A stretch of DNA of 64,000 bases, taken from positions 5,319,492 to 5,383,491 of the forward strand of contig JAQFVV010012441.1 of assembly GCA_028023455.1 (NCBI GenBank). The letters are read 5' to 3'. Positions 33,497 through 44,331 of this stretch are shown here, piece by piece. Under the pieces are notes generated by a model that worked only from the letters and a program-made list of their open reading frames with translations, did not search any database and was not told where the DNA came from. Each line of letters opens with the position of its first letter. The stretch's first letter is position 1. The position numbers and the translations under genes were made by a program. Origin of the DNA: Epiperipatus broadwayi. Lineage: Eukaryota > Onychophora > Udeonychophora > Euonychophora > Peripatidae.

Positions 33497-34297
33497 ATGG
33501 ACAACAGTAGTGAAATGCCAGTTAGTGGTGATTTTGATTTAAGAGATTTTATGGAAAAAATTAGACCTGAGATAAATACCAATCATGAGAAACTTATGAC
33601 TGCATTAACAAGCAACTCTGATGAATTTTTACAGAAAGTAGATGTTATATTAAAAACCAACTCTGAGAAACTAGAGTCAAGATTAAAAACTAATTCTGAT
33701 GAACTTTTCCAGAAACTAGAGTCTAGTTTAAAAACCAACTCTGATGAACTAAAAGAGGAACTTAGAACTGAGATGAAAGTCAATTCTAATGAACTTTCTA
33801 GGGAATTAAAAGATGAATTAAAAGCTCTGGTAGATAATAGTGTTAGGAGAGTAGAAATAAAAGTTGATGAAAAAATGGAAGAATATAAAGAACCCGTAGA
33901 CATGACTAGTGAAAATATTAATGAAAATAAAGAGTATGTTAAAATAGTTGATAAATCCTCAGAAATAAGATTAAATTTACAAAAGCAATTAGAAAAAGTA
34001 GAATTAAGTTGTGAAAGATTAAAGGACACTGTTGACAATTTAGAAATTGGACAGTTAGGTTTTCAATGGTTAGACATTAGTGCTCTAGAGTTAGGAGAAA
34101 TAAAAATGCATTATAATAAAATGAATGAAGGTGTTCAAACTTTAGAAGTTGAATTAAGTTCACCAGAAAAGATTAAAATTAACTCTCAAAAATTACTAGA
34201 AAGAACAGAATGTGTTTATCAAAGTCAATATAAAGAACAGTATCATAGTAATTTTGTGTGGTACAGAGAAAGCATATTTATATATATATTATATTAG
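33497..34297 (+). CDS. Coiled-coil protein of the LTR element (gag-like position)
   Basis: A 266-codon open frame from ATG 33497. It is acidic and lysine-rich, with heptad-like repeats built on KTNSDELFQKLESSL and related units in residues 20-110, and more coiled coil to about residue 230. No zinc knuckle, capsid or enzyme motif is visible. It is the first frame after the leader, where gag would lie, so a structural role in particles is inferred only from position. The last dozen codons run into AT-rich sequence, and the next frame overlaps from 34258, so a frameshift may join the two. I do not recognise a homologue. Confidence 0.55.
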   Translation: MDNSSEMPVSGDFDLRDFMEKIRPEINTNHEKLMTALTSNSDEFLQKVDVILKTNSEKLESRLKTNSDELFQKLESSLKTNSDELKEELRTEMKVNSNELSRELKDELKALVDNSVRRVEIKVDEKMEEYKEPVDMTSENINENKEYVKIVDKSSEIRLNLQKQLEKVELSCERLKDTVDNLEIGQLGFQWLDISALELGEIKMHYNKMNEGVQTLEVELSSPEKIKINSQKLLERTECVYQSQYKEQYHSNFVWYRESIFIYILY

Positions 34298-35305
34298 AAA
34301 ATAAGTATTTGAATGAGAATTTGTACCATTGTTGTAATAGAAATGACTTATTTTATAAGTATCCCAGCAGGACAAAGTTGGTAAGATATATCTTATTGAA
34401 ATTTGAGAGGAATAAGAAGGTAAAGAAACCTAAAGAGAATTTTCTTTATGAAAATTGTAATAGAAGGATGAAAGTAGGTAAAGCCAAAGTTAGACTTAAA
34501 GTTATAGAAGAAATGATAAATAATATTGATTTTCTTAGAGAGAATATTGACAAGGAAAGAGATGTAGGTAAAGCAAAAGTAAAATTTAGAAGAATGGGTA
34601 AAAAGATATTTGATCTGAATCTTGGTAGAAGGATGATTGATGAGGAAAAAGAAATTGGCAAAGCCAAAATTAAACTTAAAATAAGAAGTGAGGATATGAT
34701 TAATAAAAATTTTCTTTGAAAAAATATAGCTAAGGAAAGAGATTTAAATAAACCAAAAGTTAAACTGAAAAGAATTAATATAAAACAGAATGATTTTCAA
34801 AATGATTTTCAGAAATTTTTTTTAATTGTAGAAGTTGTATCACATCAATCTGATTTGCAATTTTTAAAGGATTATTTAGAAAATTTGAATGAATACCATT
34901 CAAAATTGCCCAGAGAATTGTTTTTAATTGAACGTAGAACAAGTGAAGTAAAATAAAGACTTACTCAAGTCGATGATGTTTATCAAGATAGTCAAAGGAA
35001 AGGTAATAGATTATCTGATAAAATAGCAACTGTTATTGATAAAGTTAAGAATTATATTAGTGCTTATGATCAAGTTACTATTTATGTAAAGGATATAGAT
35101 GCAGAATCTAAGGAGTTCATAGCAAAATCTTTAGATACTTATCTCAAAATTATTCAAAAGCAATTGAATTATACGAAAACGTTATATAAAAATCTTGTAA
35201 ATAAAAGCAAATTTCTTCACAAAGTTCAACATACCGGAAATTTCTTTTCAAGAAGAATTAAAAAGGCACTTTTGATTATTATTATTTTTTTTTTAAAGAA
35301 AACTT
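34258..35305 (+). pseudogene. Repetitive basic coiled-coil frame of the LTR element, with stops
   Basis: Frame 1 is open to TGA at 34717, then continues in the same frame past TAA at about 34954 to TAG at about 35303. It contains four units with a 30-residue period, each starting with a VGKAKVRLK-like core (KVGKAKVRL, DVGKAKVKF, EIGKAKIKL, DLNKPKVKL). A coiled coil follows (VVSHQSDLQFLKDYLENL, later DQVTIYVKDIDAESKEF). Two stops in an otherwise well-kept frame, inside nearly identical LTRs, suggest either recent damage or mobilisation without this protein. Function unknown. Confidence 0.5.
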
Positions 35306-35470
35306 AGACAAATATCTAGATGATCTGAAAGATAGATATAAATAAATGAATATGGTTATTAATATGAAAAATAATATTCTTTAAACCATGTTAGTCCTTA
35401 GAAAGATTACAAATTTGAGAAGTTTTTTTTCGATATCTCATAATTCATTAGTTATCTGCAAAGACATTTT

Positions 35471-35494
35471 TTTTTTCGGTGGATTAGGGGGTAT
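35471..35494 (+). promoter_or_regulatory. Purine tract before the 3' LTR
   Basis: T-run, then CGGTGGATTAGGGGGTAT directly before TGTAAA of the right LTR. It has the position of the polypurine tract that primes plus-strand synthesis, but two T residues make it imperfect. Confidence 0.5.
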
Positions 35495-37937
35495 TGTAAA
35501 TATCGATAAGTCTATCTATATTTTAAAAATTGTCATTTGTTATTAAAAAAAAAATCTCTTTGAGTTGATGTTTATATATGAAGTATTATTATTGTTTATG
35601 GTTATTAGGTATAGTTATTGTTTGAAGTTATTATTTTATTTATATGTTGATGGTACATCGTTATGAATATTTAATTATTATAAATAAATGAAGACATATA
35701 AATTGTTGATTATATAAAAAAATTATTTTATTTGCAGTGATTATTAAAAAAATGCAATATTATTATTTATGTATATTTTTAAAGCTGTCAAATAAATTTT
35801 CAATTTAATATTTTTTATATATATGCTTGATATTTTATTTTTTTTAATGTTAATTGTTTTAAAAGAAAACATGTGTAACAAGGGTTTTCAAAACAGCATT
35901 TGCTAGCACGTGGAGCAAGAACAAAAAAGAAGCCATTATTATTATTAAGATGGTGATTAAAAAAACAAAAGGATAAAATTTTGTTGTACTTTGTTTCTTT
36001 GAAATTACCATTCTTCAGAATATTGGAATAAGATAGATTTCTATGGTAAATACATAAATCATGACAGGCTAATAGAGATATATCACAGCCAAGAGGCTGC
36101 ACCATTTTCTTTCATTTATTCCAAAGCAGTTTAAAAAGAAAAAACTAAGAAGAGTTCAATACATGAATTTCATCGCGTCTGAAGCCGAAATTTGACATAG
36201 CTATCTGGAATCTATAATGGTCAATCTAATAATAATCTGGAGGTAACTAGAATTAATATATTGGATTTAACATTTCAATTTATTTATTTATTTTTCAAGG
36301 AAAGAAATTTTAGAAGGATAAAAATATACATATATCCAAGAATTGACAATTTTCTCTAACGTGATAGTTTCCTCACCTTAACTAGAATGCATTCTAATAT
36401 TAAACGGATAAAGAAATAAAACAAGGGAATAAGTTGACTTTTGAAGGAAAACTGGACATGTGAACTTTGAAAGGTAGTCAATAATTTTATATGTATAAAT
36501 GATATATAAATATATTTTTGAGATCGATAATTTTGTTTACTTTTATTTTTCATTATAAAAATATAACGTTTTATAAATATTCAATTCAAGCGTCTTGTTT
36601 TCTAACAGCAATAAACGTTTAACAGGTGTTAAAATTAACACTTAAGTAATTTAAAATCTTAAAGTATGGCTTATAAGTTTGGGTTGCATATGAGTTGTTA
36701 TGTATATTTTAATAAGTAAATTTATATTCGCAAATGTTTATTATAAAAATTGTTTTATTATTATTTTTTTTTTTTTAACTTTATATAATGATTCTTATGC
36801 ATACCAAAACAATAATTTATATATATTTGCTGTATATACTATTTTTTTATTTATTATTTTAAATATCTGAAAAATATAAATATGGATTTGTATTTATATT
36901 AATACCTACTTGTTAAGCACAGATATGTCTTTATTATTTAATATATATACTTATTGCAAGTTTATATGTATATTTATTATTTGGGTTTGTATTTAAAACA
37001 TTGATATTACCTAAAATTAAACCATAATATAAAATAAAGGATGTACTATTTGTTTTATGAGTAATGCCTTTGTAATTTATTTGAAAGAGTATTAATATTT
37101 TATTCTTATTTTTCTTTTAATGCCAGAGTCATTATGAAATTAATTGAATTCACAATTTAATAGAGGATAATTTCACATTTCACTTATTGTTTAGTCTTTA
37201 GGACACTTACACATATTATTATTCATTGATATGTTTAGATATACATAAATTTACATAATAGATGTGTATATTGGATTTAATAGAATTCCCTTTGTTTCTG
37301 ATATATATTTGATTAGTTAGTCATATCAACCTTGAAAATAAATTATAATGATAGATCTCATTGCTCTGTATGATTTTAGATTTATTTCATGTATAGCTAG
37401 TTGGAAGGGCATATAAACAATTTATTTAAATATAACTGGGATAATTTTGTCTTTCTTCATTTAAATTATACAATTTATTATATTAGGCTTTCTCAACAAT
37501 TGGATTCATTAGATTATATATATATATATTCTATTACGTTTATCATCCAATGTTTGAAGCATTATTTTCTTCTCATATATTGACGTTCCATTACATTTGA
37601 TGTATAATATGTTTATATGATATATTGTCCATTACATTTGGCACCACAAACTGTTGGTCCCAGTTAACTGATGATTAGTATAATGGAGTAAAAGTATGTT
37701 CCATTACATTTGGATGCCATAACGTGGTCAGCATAATATGTTTGTTTAATTATTCATTACATTTGGTGTATCAAAGTTAGGGGCTTGGTTAACTAATAAT
37801 TATTGTTACAAAAGTTCATATGTTTATTTTCATTTGAGATCATATATAAAGATACATTCCATTATATTTGGCTTTCCCAATGTTTGGGGCCTTCTTTCTT
37901 CAATTTAAATGGAATGCAGCAAGTACGTTCCATTACA
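35495..37937 (+). repeat. 3' LTR (2.44 kb)
   Basis: Near-identical to the 5' LTR, with scattered substitutions, short A/T homopolymer differences and one TA expansion near 37520. It ends CCATTACA and then returns to (TA)n. Confidence 0.9.
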
Positions 37938-38084
37938 ATATATATATATATATTATTACAGTTTAATTGATATGTCAAAATTACTGTTATTACAAGTTTG
38001 ACATATACAACTTGTTGAAAGTATTCTGTTATTTTGTATTAGTCATAAACTAAACTAGAAATTATCTATTCAAGGAATAGTATT

Positions 38085-38290
38085 TCTGTAGTGTAATTTT
38101 CACTACACCATTGTCATGCAAGGTAGAGACTGGATTATATCTACTTTTAACATCTTGTGGAGATGTGTAATTATAATCATATGATACAAAACATTAAAAA
38201 AAAGTGTATGCTTCTCAAGATGGACATTTTATGCTGAACCAACAGTCATCAACTTATAAATACTAAATCTTTAGTAGAATTTAAGTTTAT
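38085..38290 (-). repeat. Family M repeat, right neighbour of the LTR element
   Basis: It shares GTAATTTTCACTACAC, CATGCAAGGTAGAGACT and ATGCTGAACCAACAGTCATC with the unit left of the LTR element, so the element appears to have inserted in TA repeats between two family M units. Confidence 0.65.
38212..38258 (-). ncRNA. Degenerate hammerhead, family M
   Basis: Minus strand: TTGATGA (C3 changed to T), stem II region CTGTTGGTTCAGCAT, AAAA for GAAA, then TGTCCATCTTGAG. Recognisable by alignment with the 10.1- and 18.9-kb copies. Probably inactive. Confidence 0.55.
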
Positions 38291-38741
38291 ATCTGTGTGA
38301 ACAAGTAGTGCAATAAAATGATAAAAAATAATCATTAAAATATTTCCTAAAAATATACAATCGCATGAGCACATTTAAAAAATGTGACATTTGCAAATTG
38401 AAATATTAACTACATATAAATACAAATTGTAATAGCTAAACAGCATTAAGCTGTTGCACATGCGCTTTGCACTTCGCGCTATATAAAATAATTGATTTAT
38501 TTACATAAATACAAATTATAAAAATAGCGACATATAAAAAAATTATAATCTGATTTATTTGATAATGGCTGATTCAGCCAAAAATTCACATTAGGATATT
38601 TTCTCTTGTTTCAAATGTTTTTCTAATTACATATTTTAAAAGTTCATGGAGATTGGAAATTTCAATAATCTCTTTTTTCGCACTATGTGTATTTTATCAG
38701 AATTAAATTTAACTTTAAATACCAACACCTGTAGAGTTTTA

Positions 38742-39408
38742 TGTAATGAAGGGTAAATGTTACAACATTAAACAACAAGAGTTTACAAATATAAAAAGAT
38801 AGATTTATTGATGCTTAGTACTTTGGATACAACCAGGTGTCATAATCATAGCAGGATAAAAAAAGTAAAATATTGTGATCCATACATAATGTTGAATAAG
38901 AATATCAAGAGAATCAAAATGAATAAATAATAAGAAAATTTGCATGTTGTGAGATGGGTGAGGCTAAATGCCATTTTTTAGAGAGTGGGGTGCTGGGTCC
39001 CTTTTTATTTGTGGTGTGGCATCCCTAGTAAATGATAAAGCATCCTTATTTCTACAGCTAAAATTATCCTTTTAGAGTATGAAGATGGAAAAATTAAGGA
39101 GGCAATATCAATTTCCAGGGATGTCTGCACCATTGATAAAAAGGAATCCAGCACCCCGTTCTCTAAAAAATGGTATGTATAGTTCTTCTTTTCTCATTAA
39201 CATACAAATTTTCTCATTAATTATTTATTTTGATCCTCTTGATATTCTTATTTGACTTTACCTATGGATCAAAATTTCTCACTTTCTTTATTCTCCTATT
39301 GATTATAATATCTGGTTGTATCAAAAATACTTAGCATCAATAAATATTTATTTTTATAGTTGTAACACATTTTGTTGTTGAATGTTGTAACATTTACCTT
39401 TCATTACA
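38742..39408. repeat. Large inverted repeat, arms about 285 bp
   Basis: The left arm (38742-39028, starting TGTAATGAAGGGTAAATGTT) and right arm (39117-39408) are imperfect reverse complements over their whole length, including CCATTTTTTAGAGA, GGGGTGCTGG and AATAAGAATATCAAGAG. About 90 bases separate them. The right arm overlaps a nuclease-like coding remnant. Confidence 0.85.
39068..39175 (+). pseudogene. Carboxy-terminal remnant of a GIY-YIG-type retroelement protein
   Basis: The frame reads LLEYEDGKIKEAISISRD, then IDKKESSTPFSKKW. The KIKEAI block followed by a polar end with Trp resembles the end of the Penelope-like frames elsewhere in the window. It straddles the spacer and right arm of the inverted repeat. 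Short, so tentative. Confidence 0.45.
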
Positions 39409-40519
39409 AAATTACATTTATAATCTAAAAGGGGAAACCAATTTATCCACTTGTTTACAAATTCATCTTTATTAGTAGTGACTAATTTTAAAATTTAACT
39501 TGATAACTCTTATATTTACTGTGAATCATTGGGTATATTCCCAAGAAAATGCATTATAAATGTACCATCAAGGAATGTTGTTTCACCATTATCTTAACTT
39601 TTATTAGCATAGTTTTTTAAATAACATAGATTCTCATGTACTAATTTTATTGATGTTTATTTTGAAAAAAAATTCAGAAATGCCAGTCCCTTATGGATAG
39701 TTGCCACATATCATATGTAATTATTCTATTGCCCTCAAAAGAAATATTTCTTTATGAGCATTTTTTATACATGACCACACTTAATGTAAAACTCATTGCA
39801 TAATATTATCACCTGTTAAAATTGATGTTGTGTTAGACTTTTTGAAATATTTTAATAGTTATAAAGCAAATAACAGATTTTAAAGCAGAATTTTATAAAT
39901 AATATTATAAATACTCGTTAATTAATTTGCATTAAAACACTTAGGATAAAAAAGAATTTGTTCATATTCAAATAGAATGTTTATATTAACATTGTTAGTG
40001 GCATTTATAGCCTCTGTTGTTATGTGAAAGTCAATTTTTAAACATTTAAAAAGGTCAATAGAAATTTCTGGGGGTTATTCGTTTATAAAATTAAAATAAA
40101 AAGAAATCAAGTACATTTTTTTGAGTTTTACTATAAAATAAAGATTTTATACAGGAGATTAAGCATTATCAAAATATCTCACCAGGAGGAATAAAAACCA
40201 ACAAATTATGTGAGAGTTAATATTACTTTAACAGTATCTATAAATATGATGTGAAAATACAGTAAGTCCACATGGTAATTTTAAAAATTTATGTATGTAT
40301 ATCTTATTTCCTATTAAGAATTTCTCAAGTTTTTAAAATATTATTTAGTGATGAGTGTCTTATCTATCCCTCTAAAAACAATCAATTTATCTATATGTAT
40401 GTGTGCATCTCTGTACATCTTAGCATATGTTCATGTTGCTATAAACCACTTTTTATAAATACAATAATAATGAATATTACTAATATTTTATTACAATATA
40501 GGTTATTGTGTCATATTTA
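39409..40519. other. Gene-free AT-rich DNA
   Basis: No frame beyond AT-rich chance (one of 85 codons at 40272, hydrophobic and unrecognised). No repeat seen. Confidence 0.5.
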
Positions 40520-40990
40520 TCTCAGATAGTTTTTTTGCAAGATCAAAAGACAAAAATTATCTCTGAATTTATAAATATAACTCTCTTTTTATATTATTTA
40601 CTATAATAACAATCCATGAAAATATTTAATTCACCATATACAACTTTTTAGAGAAGTTTAAAATATTATTTATAGAATTATGTGAAATATATTATTCTTT
40701 CACACTTTTACATCTATAAAAATAGTTTTCATGATTTAAATCCATTTTGCAACTTGAGTTTCAAGAGTTGGCCTTTTGCTTCAATAAAAACAACAAAAAG
40801 AGCTCTTATAATTAATGGAGAAAACTTGTTTAACCTCAGGATGATTGTTAACTAGTAGTAAGTGATTTCCTGGCAATATCAAAAACAAAGGTTATTTCTG
40901 CTTGCAGGGATATAATCTTCTTATTTCTATTCTTTATTATAATAGCAATCCATGAAAATATATATGCATATAATTAAAAATAAAAACATT
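40520..40990. repeat. Dispersed repeat N, tandem-dimer structure, copy 1
   Basis: It contains ACTATAATAACAATCCATGA at 40600 and a related ATTATAATAGCAATCCATGA at 40935, with GAGAAGTTTAAAATATT and AAAGAGCTCTTATA between them. The same order, with the same roughly 340-base spacing of the repeated word, occurs at 57170-57790. Confidence 0.65.
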
Positions 40991-41539
40991 ATTAATCTGA
41001 TACTATGTATTTAAGTTTAAATAAAAAGCAGGTATTAATCATAAAGTAGATTTAAAGATTATATCTGGGCTAGGATGACAATATAATCTATGGTATAACA
41101 TATTATTGATAGTAATTATGACTACATTTATTTAGAATAGAGAATGTGAGAGGTTTGGATTCAGAAAGTTTGATATATTTTTTTTTCTTAAAATAATTGA
41201 ATTTATTGAAATAATTTTACAGGGTATAATTATTTACACTAGCAATAATACATTTCTTATTACTTGTTTTATGGGAACTAGGATGAATGCTTCAATTGTT
41301 TGGGAGTTTGATGATTTGCCAAGTTTTCTTTTACTGGTTTCCTGGTGCTAATTTTTCATCCCTAAGCTTGAACTTCTTGATTTTGGCAAGAATTTGGTTT
41401 TGTGGGTTAATGATGAAATGACGAATATATGATCACATTTAATTGTCCAGATAGCATAATTAAACATGATAGAAAGTCTTATTTTTGTGAAATTGCCTGC
41501 ATTGATAAATATAGAGAAATATGTACGAAATTATGACTT

Positions 41540-42340
41540 GGGAAAATGGAAAAATGCTTGTTAAATGTGAAGTACAGGTTAATAAGTTATCTTTTTTAGA
41601 AGTATTTGTTCATATGTTTTCTAAGAGAATACTCTACATCTTTAAAAAAAGTCATGCAAAACAGAAAAAAATTTAATTAATTAATGCACGTATTTATGCA
41701 TAAACCTTATTGCATCCATTGATTACTTTGGCTTGTATTGTGTGATACTACTGCATGGAAGTTTGTCACTGTTTTAACAGCATATTTAAGCATAGGCTAC
41801 AGTGATCATATGATTAACTAATTTGTAAAATTATCATTTTTAATGATTTTTTAATATTTTAATTTTTAGTTTAATAATAATATAATAATGTCATTAATGA
41901 TGTATCTTTCTTAAGAAGATAGTATCAAAATTATGAGTGCAGAAAATTTCAAAGTTGTAACTCAAGTTGTAATAGTATGATATATAAACTTTGATTACAT
42001 AGACTATACTAACAGAGTCATGTGGAAATTATAATCTAAGTCATTTGACATAGGTTGATCCAGTTACATTTTGAGACAAAATGTGCATTGAAAAAGAGAA
42101 TTCATGAGCCTGAATATTTTTATAATAAGGCACATTATTCTGTGGATAGATTTCAATTTGCATTTGCTGAACATTCAGTTATTTGTAATGGAGAATTTTG
42201 CTTTAATAATAATTTTATTTTATATGTAGAAAACGATTTAATGAAAATAAAAGTTAAGAAGTTTATTTTATAAATATGACAGACAATATATTAAATAACC
42301 AATATAATTGTGTGACTAAACATAAATTATGGAAATTTGG
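41540..42340 (+). pseudogene. Penelope-like element fragment, copy 3
   Basis: At about 41567 a frame reads KCEVQVNKLSFLEVFVHM, resembling the KLPFLDV-type RT motif of Penelope-like elements. Further on, 42055-42273 is open and contains CALKKRIHEPEYFYNKAH and HSVICNGEFCFNNNF. After a one-base shift near 42271 comes ILINMTDNILNNQYN and KHKLWKF. This end matches copy 1 (H-x4-CNYKFTFN, AILI, VINRQ, HSLWKY). The GIY-YIG motifs themselves are corrupted. No hammerhead was found after it. Confidence 0.65.
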
Positions 42341-42561
42341 ACATTTATGTGGTAATGTTCATATTGTGTTATTTTAATGAGGTTATTTTTGTTTAAATAT
42401 TTATGGTTAAACACAACTTATGATGTGTTGCACTGCTTAATATGTCTATGGCAATTATATTTATACTGATATATTGAATATTAGAGTTTATTTCAAAGTG
42501 TGTGTGTATGTATATATATAGTGTAATAATGCTCAAGGCTAAATGGGTTTTTAAGTATTCA

Positions 42562-42749
42562 GTAAAAATCAGGTACCACTTAGACAATTTTAATATCAAT
42601 AACAATTCACAATTTCAAACTATTGTCAAGGTAATCTCCTTTTAACAATAAAGATCCACTTTTTGTTAAAAGGAGGTTGCCTTGATAACAGTTTCAAATT
42701 GTTGATTGTTATTGATGTTGAGACTGTCTAAGTGTTGTGTGGTTTTTAA
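42562..42749. repeat. Foldback (MITE-like) element 1
   Basis: Arms of about 85 bp: left 42562-42649 includes CAATTTCAAACTATTGTCAA and CTCCTTTTAACAA; right 42664-42749 is its imperfect reverse complement. Spacer about 14 bases. No coding capacity. Confidence 0.85.
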
Positions 42750-42852
42750 TATATATAACACCAAAATTACATCTGTGGATTAAAAATATTGTATATAATA
42801 GTTAATTAGTATTATATTTATTATTTTTATTGCTATTACAATAATCAAAAAT

Positions 42853-43029
42853 AAAACCAATAAAATTCCAAATGCCTATATAAAATAAAAATAAAATCTT
42901 CACTATAGCCAGCTTATGGCACTTTTTACCATCTTGAGTAGCAATTTAAATGGTATAAAATACTGTAAGCTTGCTATAGCAAAGATTTTATTTTTATTTT
43001 ATATTGGCATGTGGAATTTTGTAGTTTTG
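42853..43029. repeat. Foldback (MITE-like) element 2
   Basis: Arms of about 80 bp (left 42853-42932 with AAATGCCTATATAAAATAAA; right 42950-43029 with its complement), spacer about 17 bases. Its arm sequence is unrelated to that of element 1, only 100 bases away. Confidence 0.85.
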
Positions 43030-43044
43030 TTCTAGAATATAAAT

Positions 43045-44331
43045 TGAACCAGATCCTTTAATAGAAGTTGTATAATTGTGTTCAACCTTATTTATCATAA
43101 TTTTAAATCTTATATTTTTAATATTACATGAATGGACTGGCCCTTCAAGTAGAGGGGCAAATATCATTGATAGCAGAGCCATAAATGATACTTACAATCA
43201 AACTGAGCTATGCAAAGCATAACACAATCACATTTCCATACCATGACCCACCTCATCTGCTAGATTCAAACTCCTGCCATCCAAAGCAGTTTATTTGTTT
43301 AGAGGTAAATGTTAGGTACTAGCTAATTACAAGAAGTAATTAGCATGCTTGGATGGAGGCCCATAATCTAGTGCTTGAAATATCCCATGACTAGCTCACA
43401 CTCTATCTCAGGGTTCAGCATATTTTCTTAACACATAAAGTAACTTTACATTAATTTACTGCCGAGGCAGTGACAAGAGAGAAAAAGTAGACAAAATAAC
43501 CATTAAGGCAAAAATTAATATTTATTTAAACATGCACATATCTAAAATAACCCAATAATATTGAAATTTACATATAAAACATATAAGTAATTACTCAGCT
43601 AAATTATGATAGTCGTTCTATAATTAAAGTTCATTTCATTTAAATATAAAGTGTCTATAGACAGTAATCAAAATATATTTAGTTATTTAAAGAATCTTTA
43701 CCTAGGTTTTCATTACAGGTTGGCTTTTTGGTTCTCCATCAATGGCTTCATGTCTTGTTTCATTCTGTGACTCAGCAATGGTTGAGAGAGAGAATAGTTG
43801 TAGCATCTATTTTGATTTTGGCATCAGTTTCCAGCATTTGTTCCAGGCAGAATAATTGATTTATGGATGTTTAGGGCATGATCCCCTGTCCAACACATCC
43901 ATGGCTTAAGCAGTGTCTCCATTAATGTTGACCACAGCAGTAATGATTGGCTTTGCTGCATTTACAATTCTGAATATCTAGATTTCTGGTTGTTTGGATT
44001 CTCAATGAAACTCTGGATCTGCATTCTTTAGAAAGAACCTGAACTCTGAATTAATAGTAATGCAAATGAATTACAGATTGTAGCCTGACTGTATTAATTA
44101 CAAACCAGACTATATCACAAACAAAACTGAAGAACAATAAAGAGAGTGACTTTATATACTTTTCTCTCTCCTATTGTTTTAATTTATCATTATTTTTAAT
44201 TTAGATCTTAACTTAAAATGTGTTTTAATTATTTTCCATTTTTTCAATTAATTGATTTTTACATTTGCCTTAATCTTAATCCATTCAGATTCATTTAAAT
44301 GATCTTGATATGATAGTTTAAAGTTTTTTCA
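43045..44331 (-). repeat. LTR-like direct repeat D (1.29 kb)
   Basis: Homologous along its length to 46224-47522. Both have ends TGAACC...TTTTTCA in plus orientation. On the minus strand GTATATAAAGTCACTC (near 44150) looks like a TATA box and AATAAAT-type signals follow about 600 bases later. It also has a conserved hairpin (GCTAATTAC with GTAATTAGC) at 43322. I infer an old LTR. Confidence 0.6.

Larger units (their letters stand above)
29336..37937 (+). mobile_element. Complete 8.6-kb LTR retrotransposon lacking visible pol
   Basis: Two direct repeats, 29336-31782 and 35495-37937, start TGTAAATATCGATAAG and end CGTTCCATTACA, giving TG...CA ends. TTTGGCGCAACAACTAGGG follows the left LTR in the style of a primer binding site, and a G-rich purine tract precedes the right LTR. 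The internal 3.7 kb has only coiled-coil frames; I find no protease, RT, RNase H or integrase motif. The insertion lies within a (TA)n tract, so target duplications cannot be distinguished. The LTRs differ by few substitutions plus small indels, so it is a recent insertion. I infer a non-autonomous family. Confidence 0.85.

Noticed and set aside
33583-34038. 151-codon minus-strand frame opposite the coiled-coil ORF (and 34446-34667)
   Set aside because: Ser/Leu/Phe-rich mirror of a Lys/Glu/Asn-rich coiled-coil gene; shadow frame.
42330-42480. Hammerhead after Penelope copy 3
   Set aside because: Neither core strand is found in the expected 150 bases.
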